From Sphingomonadaceae bacterium (GTDB lineage: Bacteria > Pseudomonadota > Alphaproteobacteria > Sphingomonadales > Sphingomonadaceae), in the NCBI GenBank assembly GCA_023384025.1, contig JAHDXX010000005.1, positions 12,809 through 31,083 on the forward strand: a stretch of DNA of 18,275 nucleotides. The letters run 5' to 3'. The translations under genes and the position numbers were made by a program. The notes under the pieces were generated by a model, which did no database searches, had not been told where the DNA came from, and saw only the letters and a list, made by a program, of their open reading frames with translations. Below, piece by piece: positions 1 through 6,589 of this stretch. Every line of letters begins with the position of its first letter. The stretch's first letter is position 1.

Positions 1-239
1 TTGCCGCCAACCAGCGCATCCGGGCGGCACTTGAGCATCTGGCACAGCAGCGCGGAATGCGCTTCGTCGCCCCGCCGCTGGCACTGTGCACCGACAATGC
101 GGCGATGATCGCCTGGGCCGGGTGCGAACGGCTCGGGCTGGTGAACTTCCGGGCGGACCCGCTCGATTTCGTCGCCCGGCCGCGCTGGCCGCTCGATCCG
201 ACCGCCGAACCGGTGCGCGGCGCGGGGTACAAGGCATGA
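1..239 (+). CDS. tsaD: tRNA N6-adenosine threonylcarbamoyltransferase, C-terminal end (partial)
   Basis: This is the 3' end of a gene that begins outside the window; reading from base 3 gives 78 residues to a TGA at 237-239. The peptide opens with AANQRIR and contains RFVAPPLALCTDNAAMIAW, which is the C-terminal signature of TsaD (Kae1/Qri7 family). TsaD, with TsaB and TsaE, transfers threonylcarbamoyl to A37 of ANN-decoding tRNAs in the cytoplasm. The conserved Asn (ANQR) and Asp (CTDN) of the ASKHA fold are present. The stop overlaps the gpsA start as ATGA at 236-239, so the two genes are probably co-transcribed and translationally coupled. The upstream portion cannot be assessed. Confidence 0.93.
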   Translation, partial: AANQRIRAALEHLAQQRGMRFVAPPLALCTDNAAMIAWAGCERLGLVNFRADPLDFVARPRWPLDPTAEPVRGAGYKA

Positions 240-1255
240 CCCGTCGACAGGCTCAGGGTGAGCAGGCTTCGGTCGGCGTCATCGGCGCAGGCGCCTGGGG
301 CACGGCGCTGGCGCAAATGCTGGCGAGCGACGGGCGCGAAGTCGTGCTGTGGGCGCTGGAGGCGGAGCTGGTCGAAGCGATCAACCGTGACCATCGCAAC
401 CCGCTCTACCTGCCGTCGGCAGAGCTGGCACAGAACATCACCGCCACCGGCGATCTCGCTGATCTGGCGCACTGCGACACGATCCTCGCCGTCACCCCCG
501 CGCAGCACCTTGCCCGGGTGCTCGGCGGCCTCGGCAGGGCTCCGCGCGACCTCGTGCTGTGCAGCAAGGGGATCGAGGCTGGCAGCGGCCGGCTGATGAA
601 CCATGTCGCCAGCGAAGCCGCGCCGGACAGCGCGGTCGCGGTGCTCTCCGGCCCGACCTTCGCGCATGAAGTCGCCGCCGGTCTGCCGACCGCCGTTACG
701 CTGGCATGCAGTGGCGGGGAAGCACAGTGGGACCGGATCGCGCCGGTGATCGCGCGCCCGTCGTTCCGCCCGTACTACTCTGACGACGTAACCGGGGCGG
801 AGATCGGCGGCGCGGTGAAGAACGTGCTGGCGATTGCCTGCGGAGTGGTTGACGGGCTTGGCCTCGGCCAGAATGCCCGCGCGGCGCTGATCGCGCGCGG
901 CTATGCGGAAATGCTGCGCTTCGGCGAAGCGCTCGGTGCGCGGGCGGAAACACTGGCCGGATTGTGCGGCCTTGGCGACTTGGTGCTGACCTGTTCCTCC
1001 ACTGCCAGCCGCAACTTCTCGCTCGGCAAGGCATTGGGCGAAGGCGGGTCAGCCACCGAACTGATGGCTGACCGGCGCACCGTAGCCGAAGGCGCGCATA
1101 CCGCGCCGGTGCTGCGCGAGCTTGCCCGCACGCACGCAGTCGAAATGCCGATCGTCGAGGCAGTGTCCGCACTGCTTGAAGGGGCCAGCCCGAAGGCTGT
1201 CGTGTCTGCCCTGCTCAACCGTCCGTTGCGCGCGGAAAGCGGGCCCGCTGGATGA
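236..1255 (+). CDS. gpsA: NAD(P)-dependent glycerol-3-phosphate dehydrogenase
   Basis: The 339-residue product reduces dihydroxyacetone phosphate to sn-glycerol-3-phosphate, the backbone for phospholipid synthesis, in the cytoplasm. A Rossmann GAGAWG motif lies at residues 17-22, followed by SGPTFAHEVA, GGAVKNVLAIACG (with the catalytic-region Lys) and GLCGLGDLVLTCSS, all typical of GpsA. Length fits the family (about 330-340). The ATG at 236 overlaps the tsaD stop. An open frame continues upstream to 86, but it runs through tsaD and has no family similarity. The first ten residues (MTRRQAQGEQ) are encoded by a copy of a dispersed palindromic repeat (240-266) rather than by conserved sequence. 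The 3' end overlaps the next gene as ATGA at 1252-1255. Confidence 0.96.
   Translation: MTRRQAQGEQASVGVIGAGAWGTALAQMLASDGREVVLWALEAELVEAINRDHRNPLYLPSAELAQNITATGDLADLAHCDTILAVTPAQHLARVLGGLGRAPRDLVLCSKGIEAGSGRLMNHVASEAAPDSAVAVLSGPTFAHEVAAGLPTAVTLACSGGEAQWDRIAPVIARPSFRPYYSDDVTGAEIGGAVKNVLAIACGVVDGLGLGQNARAALIARGYAEMLRFGEALGARAETLAGLCGLGDLVLTCSSTASRNFSLGKALGEGGSATELMADRRTVAEGAHTAPVLRELARTHAVEMPIVEAVSALLEGASPKAVVSALLNRPLRAESGPAG
240..266 (+). repeat. dispersed repeat copy inside the gpsA 5' coding end
   Basis: The segment reads GTCGACAGGCTCAGGGTGAG and closely matches the repeat at 4239-4265 (core TTCGACAAGCTCAGGACGA). It sits immediately after the tsaD stop and codes for residues 2-10 of GpsA in frame. 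Sequences of the type CTTCGACAGGCTCAGGGTGAG are, from general knowledge, common dispersed repeats in sphingomonad and other proteobacterial genomes. Confidence 0.7.
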
Positions 1256-2745
1256 CTGGCCAGACCGATCAGGGCGATATCGCCGCGCTGGCCAAGGGCG
1301 GGCGGACCAATTTCCTCGGCTTCCTGCTGCGCCTCGCCGCGCGGCTGCCGTTTCTGTTCATTGCCGCGCGCCTCTATGGCCCTGACGCGATGGGCCGCTT
1401 CGCCAGCGCGCTGGTGCTGATCGAACTCGCGGCGATGCTCTGTTCGATGGGCGAGAAGCGCGGCTTGGCCCAACGCCTGACCGAGGGCGAAGGCGAACCG
1501 GCCAATCTGGTGTTCGACGGGCTGCTGCTGGCGCTGATCCTGTCGGGCGTGGCGGCACTGGTGCTGTGGCTGTTCCCCCAGCCGATGTTCCCCAACGGGA
1601 TGAACGGGCCGCTCGACGTGTGGCTGATCGTCGCCATCCCCGCCTACGCCCTGACCGAGATCCTGCTCGCCGCCCAGGCCTATCGCTACGATGTTGCCAC
1701 CACGGTGCGTGCCCGCGCGATCGTGGAGCCGTGGACGATCTCGATCATGGCCGGGGTGTTCTTCTACACCGAATGGCGCGAGTCCGGGCTGGCACTGGCC
1801 TATATCACCTCGATCTTCGCCGGGCTCGCCGCAGCCGCATGGCCGTTTTTCCGCACGTACGGCCTGCCCAAAGGGTGGCGCCCGCACCCGATGCGGATGG
1901 CGCGGATGAGCGCGCGGGCCTTCCCGCTGGCGGTGGCCGACGCGGTCGAATGGGGCACCCGCCGGCTCGACATCTTCATCCTCGGCTTCTTCGCCACCCC
2001 GGCCATCGTCGGCATCTACTATTTCGCCCAGCAGATCGCGAGCCTGCCGCAGAAGCTCAAGACCAGTTTCGAGCCGATCCTCGGCCCGGTCATCACCCGC
2101 AACCTGAAGGACGGGAACTATGGCGCCATCGCCGCGCAAGTGCGGCAGGTGGGGTTCTGGATCATCGCTGCCCAGGCGGGCATTGCGCTGGCGCTGGGCG
2201 TTCCGGGCGAAGCGATCATGGGCCTCGGCGGGCCGGACTACGTCAGCGGCACCGGGGCGCTCGCCTTCCTGCTGGCGGCAGAGGTGGTTGCCGCCACTGC
2301 GGTCGTGTCCGAAGCCGCGCTGGTCTACATGGCGCGCAAGCGCAACCTCGCCCTGTCGCTGGCGACCATCGCCTTGCAGGCCCTGCTCACGGTCGGCCTG
2401 ATCATGCTGGTGCGCGAGCTTGATCTCGGCGAAGCCTACAAGGCGGCAGCCGCCGCGCTCGGCCTGATGCTCGCGCTGGGCGCCGCTTCGCTGGCGAAAG
2501 CCCTGCTACTCGCCCGGATCCTTGGCCATCCGGTCAACAACTGGCGCTGGCCGCTGGTCTGGGCGGCGGCCCCTGCCGTGATCGTCGGCTTCCTCGCCAC
2601 GCTGATGCCCGAATGGATCGAACTGCTGGTCGGGGTGCCGCTGATCCTGTTCACCTATGGCTGGGTGATCTGGAACCGGGGCTTCGGGCCGGAAGACCGG
2701 GTGCTTTTCCGGCGCAATCTGGAAGGCAAGGAAACCGGCGCCTGA
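1252..2745 (+). CDS. lipopolysaccharide biosynthesis / oligosaccharide flippase family protein
   Basis: The product (497 residues) is a polytopic inner-membrane protein built of many hydrophobic segments, in keeping with the Wzx/MATE-like polysaccharide transporter superfamily (12-14 helices). The N-terminus (FLGFLLRLAARLPFLFIAARLYGPDAMGRFA) has the usual flippase start: an amphipathic segment, then a G-x-x-x-x-G-RFA motif. Proteins of this family flip lipid-linked oligosaccharides to the periplasmic face; the actual substrate cannot be read from sequence, and no glycosyltransferase cluster is adjacent. The start is the ATG overlapping the gpsA stop (ATGA). The gene is probably the last of the tsaD-gpsA-flippase run, since about 50 bases separate it from the next ORF. 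Confidence 0.85.
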   Translation: MTGQTDQGDIAALAKGGRTNFLGFLLRLAARLPFLFIAARLYGPDAMGRFASALVLIELAAMLCSMGEKRGLAQRLTEGEGEPANLVFDGLLLALILSGVAALVLWLFPQPMFPNGMNGPLDVWLIVAIPAYALTEILLAAQAYRYDVATTVRARAIVEPWTISIMAGVFFYTEWRESGLALAYITSIFAGLAAAAWPFFRTYGLPKGWRPHPMRMARMSARAFPLAVADAVEWGTRRLDIFILGFFATPAIVGIYYFAQQIASLPQKLKTSFEPILGPVITRNLKDGNYGAIAAQVRQVGFWIIAAQAGIALALGVPGEAIMGLGGPDYVSGTGALAFLLAAEVVAATAVVSEAALVYMARKRNLALSLATIALQALLTVGLIMLVRELDLGEAYKAAAAALGLMLALGAASLAKALLLARILGHPVNNWRWPLVWAAAPAVIVGFLATLMPEWIELLVGVPLILFTYGWVIWNRGFGPEDRVLFRRNLEGKETGA

Positions 2746-2794
2746 GCGCGCGGCGGGGGTTCCGCTGCCCGCGCGGGGTGGCTATGCGCAGACC

Positions 2795-3535
2795 ATGGCC
2801 GTTCGTCCTTCCCTCGCGATAACTGCCGGAGCAGTGGCCACGGTGTGCCTTGCGATCCTGTCGGCACGGCTGACCGGCCCGGCGATGATCGCCAGTCTCG
2901 AAGCGCAAGCAGAGGCAGCGCTGGCAGAGGCAGGCAGCGGCGTGGTTACAGCGCAGTTTTCCGGCGCGACAGGCCTGCCCAGCCGCCATCCCACCCTGTC
3001 CGGCGGGGAAGCGCTGGACGATCCCGTGCGCGAACGCGCCGCACAGGCCGTGGCCCGCATTCCCGGGGTCGGCGGAGTCCGCTGGGCCGATGGCACCGCT
3101 CAGGCACAGGCGGGGGAACAACCGCTGACCCCGCTCCACTGCCAGGACGACGTCAACGCCCTGCTGCGCGCCCGCACCATCCGGTTTGACGAAGGGCGCA
3201 GCCGGATCGATGCGGCCAGTCACGACCTGCTCGACGAAGTGGCTGCGGCGCTGCGTCCGTGTGTGGGCAGCATCATCGCGGTGACCGGCCACACCGACTC
3301 GCGCGGCAGCGAAGCGGCCAACCTCGTGCTGTCGCGCGAACGGGCCGATGCAGTGCTGGCGGCGCTGGTCGCGCGCGGGATTCCGGCTGACGGCCTGCGC
3401 GCGCGCGGGGTCGGCTCTTCGCAACCGGTCGAAGGCCTGCTGCCGGAAGATCCGGCCAACCGCCGGATCGAGTTTTCCGTAGTGGCAACCATGCCGCTGA
3501 CCCCCACCCCGATCGACACGCCCAGCGCGCGCTAG
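2795..3535 (+). CDS. OmpA family peptidoglycan-binding protein
   Basis: The 246-residue product has an N-terminal hydrophobic segment (residues 5-24, signal anchor or signal peptide), a middle region that looks like a single divergent BON-type fold (about 33-105), and a C-terminal OmpA domain (about 120-232). The OmpA domain shows IRFDEGRSRIDAAS, the GHTDSRGS peptidoglycan-binding loop and the NRRIEF end motif. C116 and C156 bracket the first part of the OmpA domain, where related proteins such as mycobacterial ArfA carry a disulfide. The likely role is anchoring the envelope to peptidoglycan in the periplasm. The BON-plus-OmpA layout and the two small membrane genes that follow recall the arfABC arrangement, but that comparison is inference. 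Confidence 0.86.
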   Translation: MAVRPSLAITAGAVATVCLAILSARLTGPAMIASLEAQAEAALAEAGSGVVTAQFSGATGLPSRHPTLSGGEALDDPVRERAAQAVARIPGVGGVRWADGTAQAQAGEQPLTPLHCQDDVNALLRARTIRFDEGRSRIDAASHDLLDEVAAALRPCVGSIIAVTGHTDSRGSEAANLVLSRERADAVLAALVARGIPADGLRARGVGSSQPVEGLLPEDPANRRIEFSVVATMPLTPTPIDTPSAR

Positions 3536-3547
3536 GAGCCAGCACCG

Positions 3548-3655
3548 ATGCCGATCATGTTCGAACTCGTGATCCTGGCGCTGGCAGCCTATGCTGGCGG
3601 TTACGGACTCGGCTGGCTCGCGTGGCGGGCCAGCGTGCGGCGCAAGAGGAGATAA
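3548..3655 (+). CDS. 35-residue single-helix membrane microprotein
   Basis: A short ORF fills the gap between the OmpA gene and the next gene. It has one hydrophobic helix (about residues 4-27, FELVILALAAYAGGYGLGWL) and a strongly basic tail ending RRKRR, which predicts a C-terminus inside the cytoplasm. A good Shine-Dalgarno, AGGAG at 3534-3538, lies nine bases before the ATG and overlaps the stop codon of the OmpA gene. The ORF end in turn holds the Shine-Dalgarno of the next gene (AGGAG, 3647-3651). This nesting of signals supports real translation as the middle gene of a three-gene operon. I do not recognise a family, and no function is assigned. Confidence 0.65.
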   Translation: MPIMFELVILALAAYAGGYGLGWLAWRASVRRKRR

Positions 3656-3661
3656 GTACCC

Positions 3662-4138
3662 ATGGTTGAACTGGCGCAAGCGAACTGGGCCGTGCTGCTG
3701 GCCGCAGCCGTGCTGGGGCTGTTCGTCGCCTGGTGGATCTATTTCGGTCGGCGTCGCACCCGGGTGACAGGCGAGCGGCGCGATGTGCTCGACGAAGGGG
3801 CCGATCCCGCCGCGCGCAACCAGGCACTGATCGACAGCACGCCGGCGGCGGCAGCGGCAGCGCCGCCTCTCGCTGTGGCTCCGGTGCCGGTGCCGGCGGG
3901 CGGTGACGACCTCACCCGGATCAAGGGCGTCGGGCCAAAGCTGCGCGACCTGCTGGGCTCGCTCGGCGTGACCCGGTTCGAACAGGTCGCCGCATGGTCG
4001 GAGGCCGACATCGACCGGATCGACGCCCAACTCGGCCAGTTTGCCGGGCGCATCCGGCGTGACAGCTGGGTCGACCAGGCGAAACTTCTCGCCGCCGGGG
4101 ACACCGCAGGATACGAAAGCCGCTTCGGCAAACTCTAG
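3662..4138 (+). CDS. membrane-anchored helix-hairpin-helix protein
   Basis: The product has 158 residues: a hydrophobic segment at 8-28, a basic stretch (GRRRTR), a low-complexity Ala/Pro linker at 61-80, and a C-terminal domain from about 83. That domain carries a helix-hairpin-helix motif, LTRIKGVGPKLRDLLGSLG, followed by VTRFEQVAAWSEADI and a second basic helix. The same C-terminal module is found at the end of NADH-dehydrogenase-linked '41-kDa' proteins and in many alphaproteobacterial hypothetical proteins; HhH modules usually bind DNA non-specifically, but here protein contacts are equally possible. Anchor plus linker place the domain in the cytoplasm next to the membrane. It has its own Shine-Dalgarno (AGGAG, 3647-3651) and is the last gene of the OmpA operon. 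Confidence 0.78.
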   Translation: MVELAQANWAVLLAAAVLGLFVAWWIYFGRRRTRVTGERRDVLDEGADPAARNQALIDSTPAAAAAAPPLAVAPVPVPAGGDDLTRIKGVGPKLRDLLGSLGVTRFEQVAAWSEADIDRIDAQLGQFAGRIRRDSWVDQAKLLAAGDTAGYESRFGKL

Positions 4139-4172
4139 GTACGGCGTCCATCGGTCTCACCAACCTCCGTAC

Positions 4173-4265
4173 GTGCTGAGCTTGTCGAAGCACCGCACTT
4201 CTCTTCGGACCAAAGCGCATTCAATCGAAGAAAGGACAGTCCTTCGACAAGCTCAGGACGAACGG
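4173..4265. repeat. inverted pair of dispersed palindromic repeats
   Basis: Two copies of the same repeat face each other in the 230-base gap before gcdH. The first contains TGAGCTTGTCGAAG (core 4177-4190, with GTGCT/AGCAC ends at 4173-4193). The second contains CTTCGACAAGCTCA, within 4239-4259. They could pair into one long hairpin in the transcript of either strand, acting as a transcription end or RNA-stability element. The rest of 4139-4368 shows no ORF of note. Confidence 0.72.
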
Positions 4266-4357
4266 ATTTAGGACGATTGGAATTCACACATCTCGCGGTT
4301 CGCACTACGGCTTGCGAAGCGTGGCGAACCCTGCAAAGGGCAAGTTAAAATAGTTAC

Positions 4358-4363
4358 AGGAGA
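4358..4363 (+). promoter_or_regulatory. ribosome binding site that decides the GTG start of gcdH
   Basis: AGGAGA lies five bases upstream of the GTG at 4369. The in-frame ATG at 4378 would be 14 bases away, so the GTG is the better start. Confidence 0.7.
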
Positions 4364-4368
4364 AACTT

Positions 4369-5553
4369 GTGGCAGGCATGGTTCCGTTCAACTGGGAAGA
4401 CCCGTTCGACCTTGAAACCCAGCTAACCGAAGACGAACGGATGATCCGCGATGCTGCGCACGGCTTTGCGCAAGACCAGCTCCAGCCGCGCGTGCAACAG
4501 GCGTTCCGTGATGAAGCCGATGCGCCCGAACTGTTCCCGCTGTTCGGGCAGGCCGGGCTGCTCGGCGCGACCATCCCGGTCGAATACGGCGGCGCCGGGG
4601 CCAGCTATGTCGCCTATGGCCTGATCGCGCGCGAGATCGAGCGGGTCGATTCCGGCTACCGCTCAATGGCCTCGGTCCAGTCGAGCCTCGTGATGTACCC
4701 GATCTACGCCTACGGGTCGGAAGAGCAGCGCCGCAAGTACCTGCCCGGCCTCGCCTCGGGCCAGCTGATCGGCTGCTTCGGTCTGACCGAGCCCGATGCC
4801 GGGTCTGACCCGGCGGGCATGAAGACCGTCGCCCGCAAGGATGGTGACGGTTACGTGCTCAACGGCACCAAGACGTGGATTTCGAACGCGCCGTTCGCTG
4901 ACGTGTTCGTGGTCTGGGCCAAGAGCGAGGCCCACGGCGGCGGCATTCGCGGGTTCGTGCTGGAAAAGGGCATGGCGGGTCTCAGTGCTCCCAAGATCAA
5001 GGGCAAGGTCAGCTTGCGCGCCTCGACCACCGGCATGATCGTGATGGAAGACGTGAAGGTCGGCGCCGATGCGCTGCTGCCCGAAGTGCAGGGCCTCAAG
5101 GGTCCGTTCGGGTGCCTCAACCGCGCGCGCTACGGGATCAGCTGGGGCGCGATGGGCGCAGCCGAATTCTGCATGGCCGCGGCGCGCCAGTACGGGCTTG
5201 ACCGCAAGCAGTTCGGTCGCCCGCTTGCCGCGACCCAGCTGTTCCAGAAGAAGCTGGCCGACATGCTGACCGATATCGCGCTGGGCCTGCAAGGCTCGCT
5301 GCGGGTCGGCCGCCTGATGGACGAAGGCCGGTTCGCGCCCGACATGATTTCGGTGGTCAAGCGCAACAACGTCGGCAAGGCGCTGGAGATTGCCCGCCAG
5401 GCGCGCGACATGCACGGCGGCAACGGCATTTCCGACGAGTACCAGGTGATCCGCCACATGGTGAACCTGGAAACGGTCAACACCTACGAAGGCACGCACG
5501 ATGTCCACGCGCTGATCCTCGGCCGCGGGATTACGGGGATCCCGGCGTTCTGA
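4369..5553 (+). CDS. gcdH: glutaryl-CoA dehydrogenase (acyl-CoA dehydrogenase family)
   Basis: This FAD enzyme (394 residues) oxidises and decarboxylates glutaryl-CoA to crotonyl-CoA in lysine, hydroxylysine and tryptophan catabolism. The sequence points to this branch rather than a generic acyl-CoA dehydrogenase: FNWEDPFDL at the N-terminus, SGYRSMASVQSSLVM with R98 (the residue that holds the distal carboxylate in human GCDH), GCFGLTEPDAGSDP, and the catalytic base E374 in TYEGTHDVHALILG. Length matches the family. A GTG start is chosen from the Shine-Dalgarno spacing. The gene is flanked on both sides by repeat-rich gaps, so it is likely transcribed alone; the amino-acid breakdown genes downstream share its theme. 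Confidence 0.93.
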   Translation: MAGMVPFNWEDPFDLETQLTEDERMIRDAAHGFAQDQLQPRVQQAFRDEADAPELFPLFGQAGLLGATIPVEYGGAGASYVAYGLIAREIERVDSGYRSMASVQSSLVMYPIYAYGSEEQRRKYLPGLASGQLIGCFGLTEPDAGSDPAGMKTVARKDGDGYVLNGTKTWISNAPFADVFVVWAKSEAHGGGIRGFVLEKGMAGLSAPKIKGKVSLRASTTGMIVMEDVKVGADALLPEVQGLKGPFGCLNRARYGISWGAMGAAEFCMAAARQYGLDRKQFGRPLAATQLFQKKLADMLTDIALGLQGSLRVGRLMDEGRFAPDMISVVKRNNVGKALEIARQARDMHGGNGISDEYQVIRHMVNLETVNTYEGTHDVHALILGRGITGIPAF

Positions 5554-5642
5554 TGGTGCGTCGCCGTCATCGCGAGCGACCGGTGGATTTTCACACGGCT
5601 CTGGTGTTCGATACGACAGCCGAACCGCGGCACAGAACCACT

Positions 5643-5753
5643 CCCGTTCATCCTGAGGAGGCCCGCAGGGCCGTCTCGAAGGACACGCGCTGCGGCTGCC
5701 CTTCGAGACGGCACTCGGCCGTGCGGCCTCGACGCCTCCTCAGGGCGAACGGG
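5643..5753. repeat. long imperfect inverted repeat
   Basis: The left arm (5643-5682) begins CCCGTTCATCCTGAGGAGGC and ends GCCGTCTCGAAGGA. The right arm (5700-5753) is its reverse complement with extra bases in the middle: CCTTCGAGACGGC ... GCCTCCTCAGGGCGAACGGG. The two arms are two copies of one dispersed repeat in opposite orientation. Confidence 0.78.
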
Positions 5754-5782
5754 TGTGGGAGAATGCGCGCGAGCCATGCGTT

Positions 5783-5893
5783 CTCCCCTCCCTTGAGGGA
5801 GGGGTTGGGGGTGGGTGCTCTGCGCTCGATCCGCAAGACTGCCCCCGCGACCGGGGGTCACCCATCCCCGACCCTTCCCTCAAGGGAAGGGGG
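5783..5893. repeat. inverted pair of REP-like hairpin repeats
   Basis: The first copy has stem CCCCTCCC / GGGAGGGG (5785-5792 and 5797-5804, loop TTGA) followed by GTTGGGGGTGGGT. The second, in the opposite orientation, has ACCCATCCCCGAC followed by stem CCCTTCCC / GGGAAGGG (5872-5879 and 5884-5891, loop TCAA). Each copy is itself a perfect 8-bp hairpin, and the two copies can also pair with each other. This is the classic layout of paired REP elements. Confidence 0.8.
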
Positions 5894-5941
5894 CCAAAGA
5901 GAAGTGAGTGTGCCAATCGCAGTCTTGGCGGGTGGTAGGCA

Positions 5942-6589
5942 ATGAAACTCCACGGCTACTTCCGCAGCTCGACCACCTACCGCCTGCGCATTGCGCTGGA
6001 GCTGAAGGGGATCGCCTACGAATACGTGCCGGTGAACCTGCTTGAGTCCGAGCAGAAGGGCGAAGTCTTCACCACGCGCAACCCGTTCGGCAGCGTTCCC
6101 CTGCTGGAAGCCGACGGGCGCGACCGGGCGCAGTCGATGGCACAGCTCGAATGGCTGGAGGAAGCCTATCCCGAGCCACCGCTGCTGCCCAAGGGTCTCG
6201 AGGACCGGTTCACCGCACGCGAGCTGGTCTATGCCATTGCCACCGAGCTGCACGCCCCGCTCAACCTGCCGGTGCTGAAGTACCTCAAGGACCCGCTCGG
6301 CCATTCGCAAGGCGAGATCGACGTGTGGTACCGCACCTTGCTCACCCGCACGCTGGTGCCGGTCGAGGCGCGGCTGGCCCAGCTCGGCACGGGGGACTTC
6401 CTGTTCGATGTGCCCGGCCTGTTCGAAGTGGTGCTGCTGCCACAGGTCTACAATGCGCAGCGCTTCGCGTTCGACTTCAGCGCCATGCCGCATATCCGCC
6501 GGATCGAGGCCGCCTGCCTCGCCCTGCCCGCTTTCCAGCGCGCCCATCCCGACAACCAGCCGGACAACCCCGAGAGGAAACAACCATGA
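5942..6589 (+). CDS. maiA: maleylacetoacetate isomerase (zeta-class glutathione S-transferase)
   Basis: The 215-residue product isomerises 4-maleylacetoacetate to 4-fumarylacetoacetate using glutathione, the second-last step of tyrosine/homogentisate degradation. It has the thioredoxin-like N-domain (MKLHGYFRSSTTYRLRIAL, NPFGSVPLL with the cis-Pro, QSMAQLEWLEE) and the helical C-domain (ELHAPLNLPVLKYL, LPQVYNAQRF). The catalytic Ser pair is at 9-10. In the usual zeta motif SSCxxRVRIAL a Cys follows; here it is Thr (SSTTYRLRIAL). Length is normal. The stop overlaps the start of the fumarylacetoacetase gene (ATGA at 6586-6589), so the last two steps of the pathway are coupled. The upstream genes of the pathway (hppD, hmgA) are not in the window. 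Confidence 0.92.
   Translation: MKLHGYFRSSTTYRLRIALELKGIAYEYVPVNLLESEQKGEVFTTRNPFGSVPLLEADGRDRAQSMAQLEWLEEAYPEPPLLPKGLEDRFTARELVYAIATELHAPLNLPVLKYLKDPLGHSQGEIDVWYRTLLTRTLVPVEARLAQLGTGDFLFDVPGLFEVVLLPQVYNAQRFAFDFSAMPHIRRIEAACLALPAFQRAHPDNQPDNPERKQP

Larger units (their letters stand above)
5554..5941. repeat. repeat-filled intergenic region between gcdH and maiA
   Basis: This 388-base gap holds no convincing gene. It contains two inverted repeat pairs, described separately (5643-5753 and 5783-5893), plus a small perfect hairpin, CCCCCG / CGGGGG with loop CGAC, at 5842-5857. ORFs that run through it on both strands are arginine/proline-rich and follow the repeats, so I take them as non-coding. 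Confidence 0.75.

Noticed and set aside
901..2139. 412-codon minus-strand ORF
   Set aside because: It lies opposite gpsA and the flippase, is rich in Arg/Gly/His, and has no recognisable domain. Long antisense frames are common in GC-rich DNA.
2747..2775. CGCGCGG / CCGCGCG stem after the flippase gene
   Set aside because: The loop is 15 bases, there is no T-run, and such stems are expected by chance in DNA this rich in G and C.
2651..4030. 459-codon minus-strand ORF
   Set aside because: It covers the OmpA and HhH genes in antisense with low-complexity composition; the plus-strand proteins have clear motifs and ribosome sites.
5553..5945. 130-codon plus-strand ORF between gcdH and maiA
   Set aside because: It runs through two inverted repeat pairs, and its composition reflects them.
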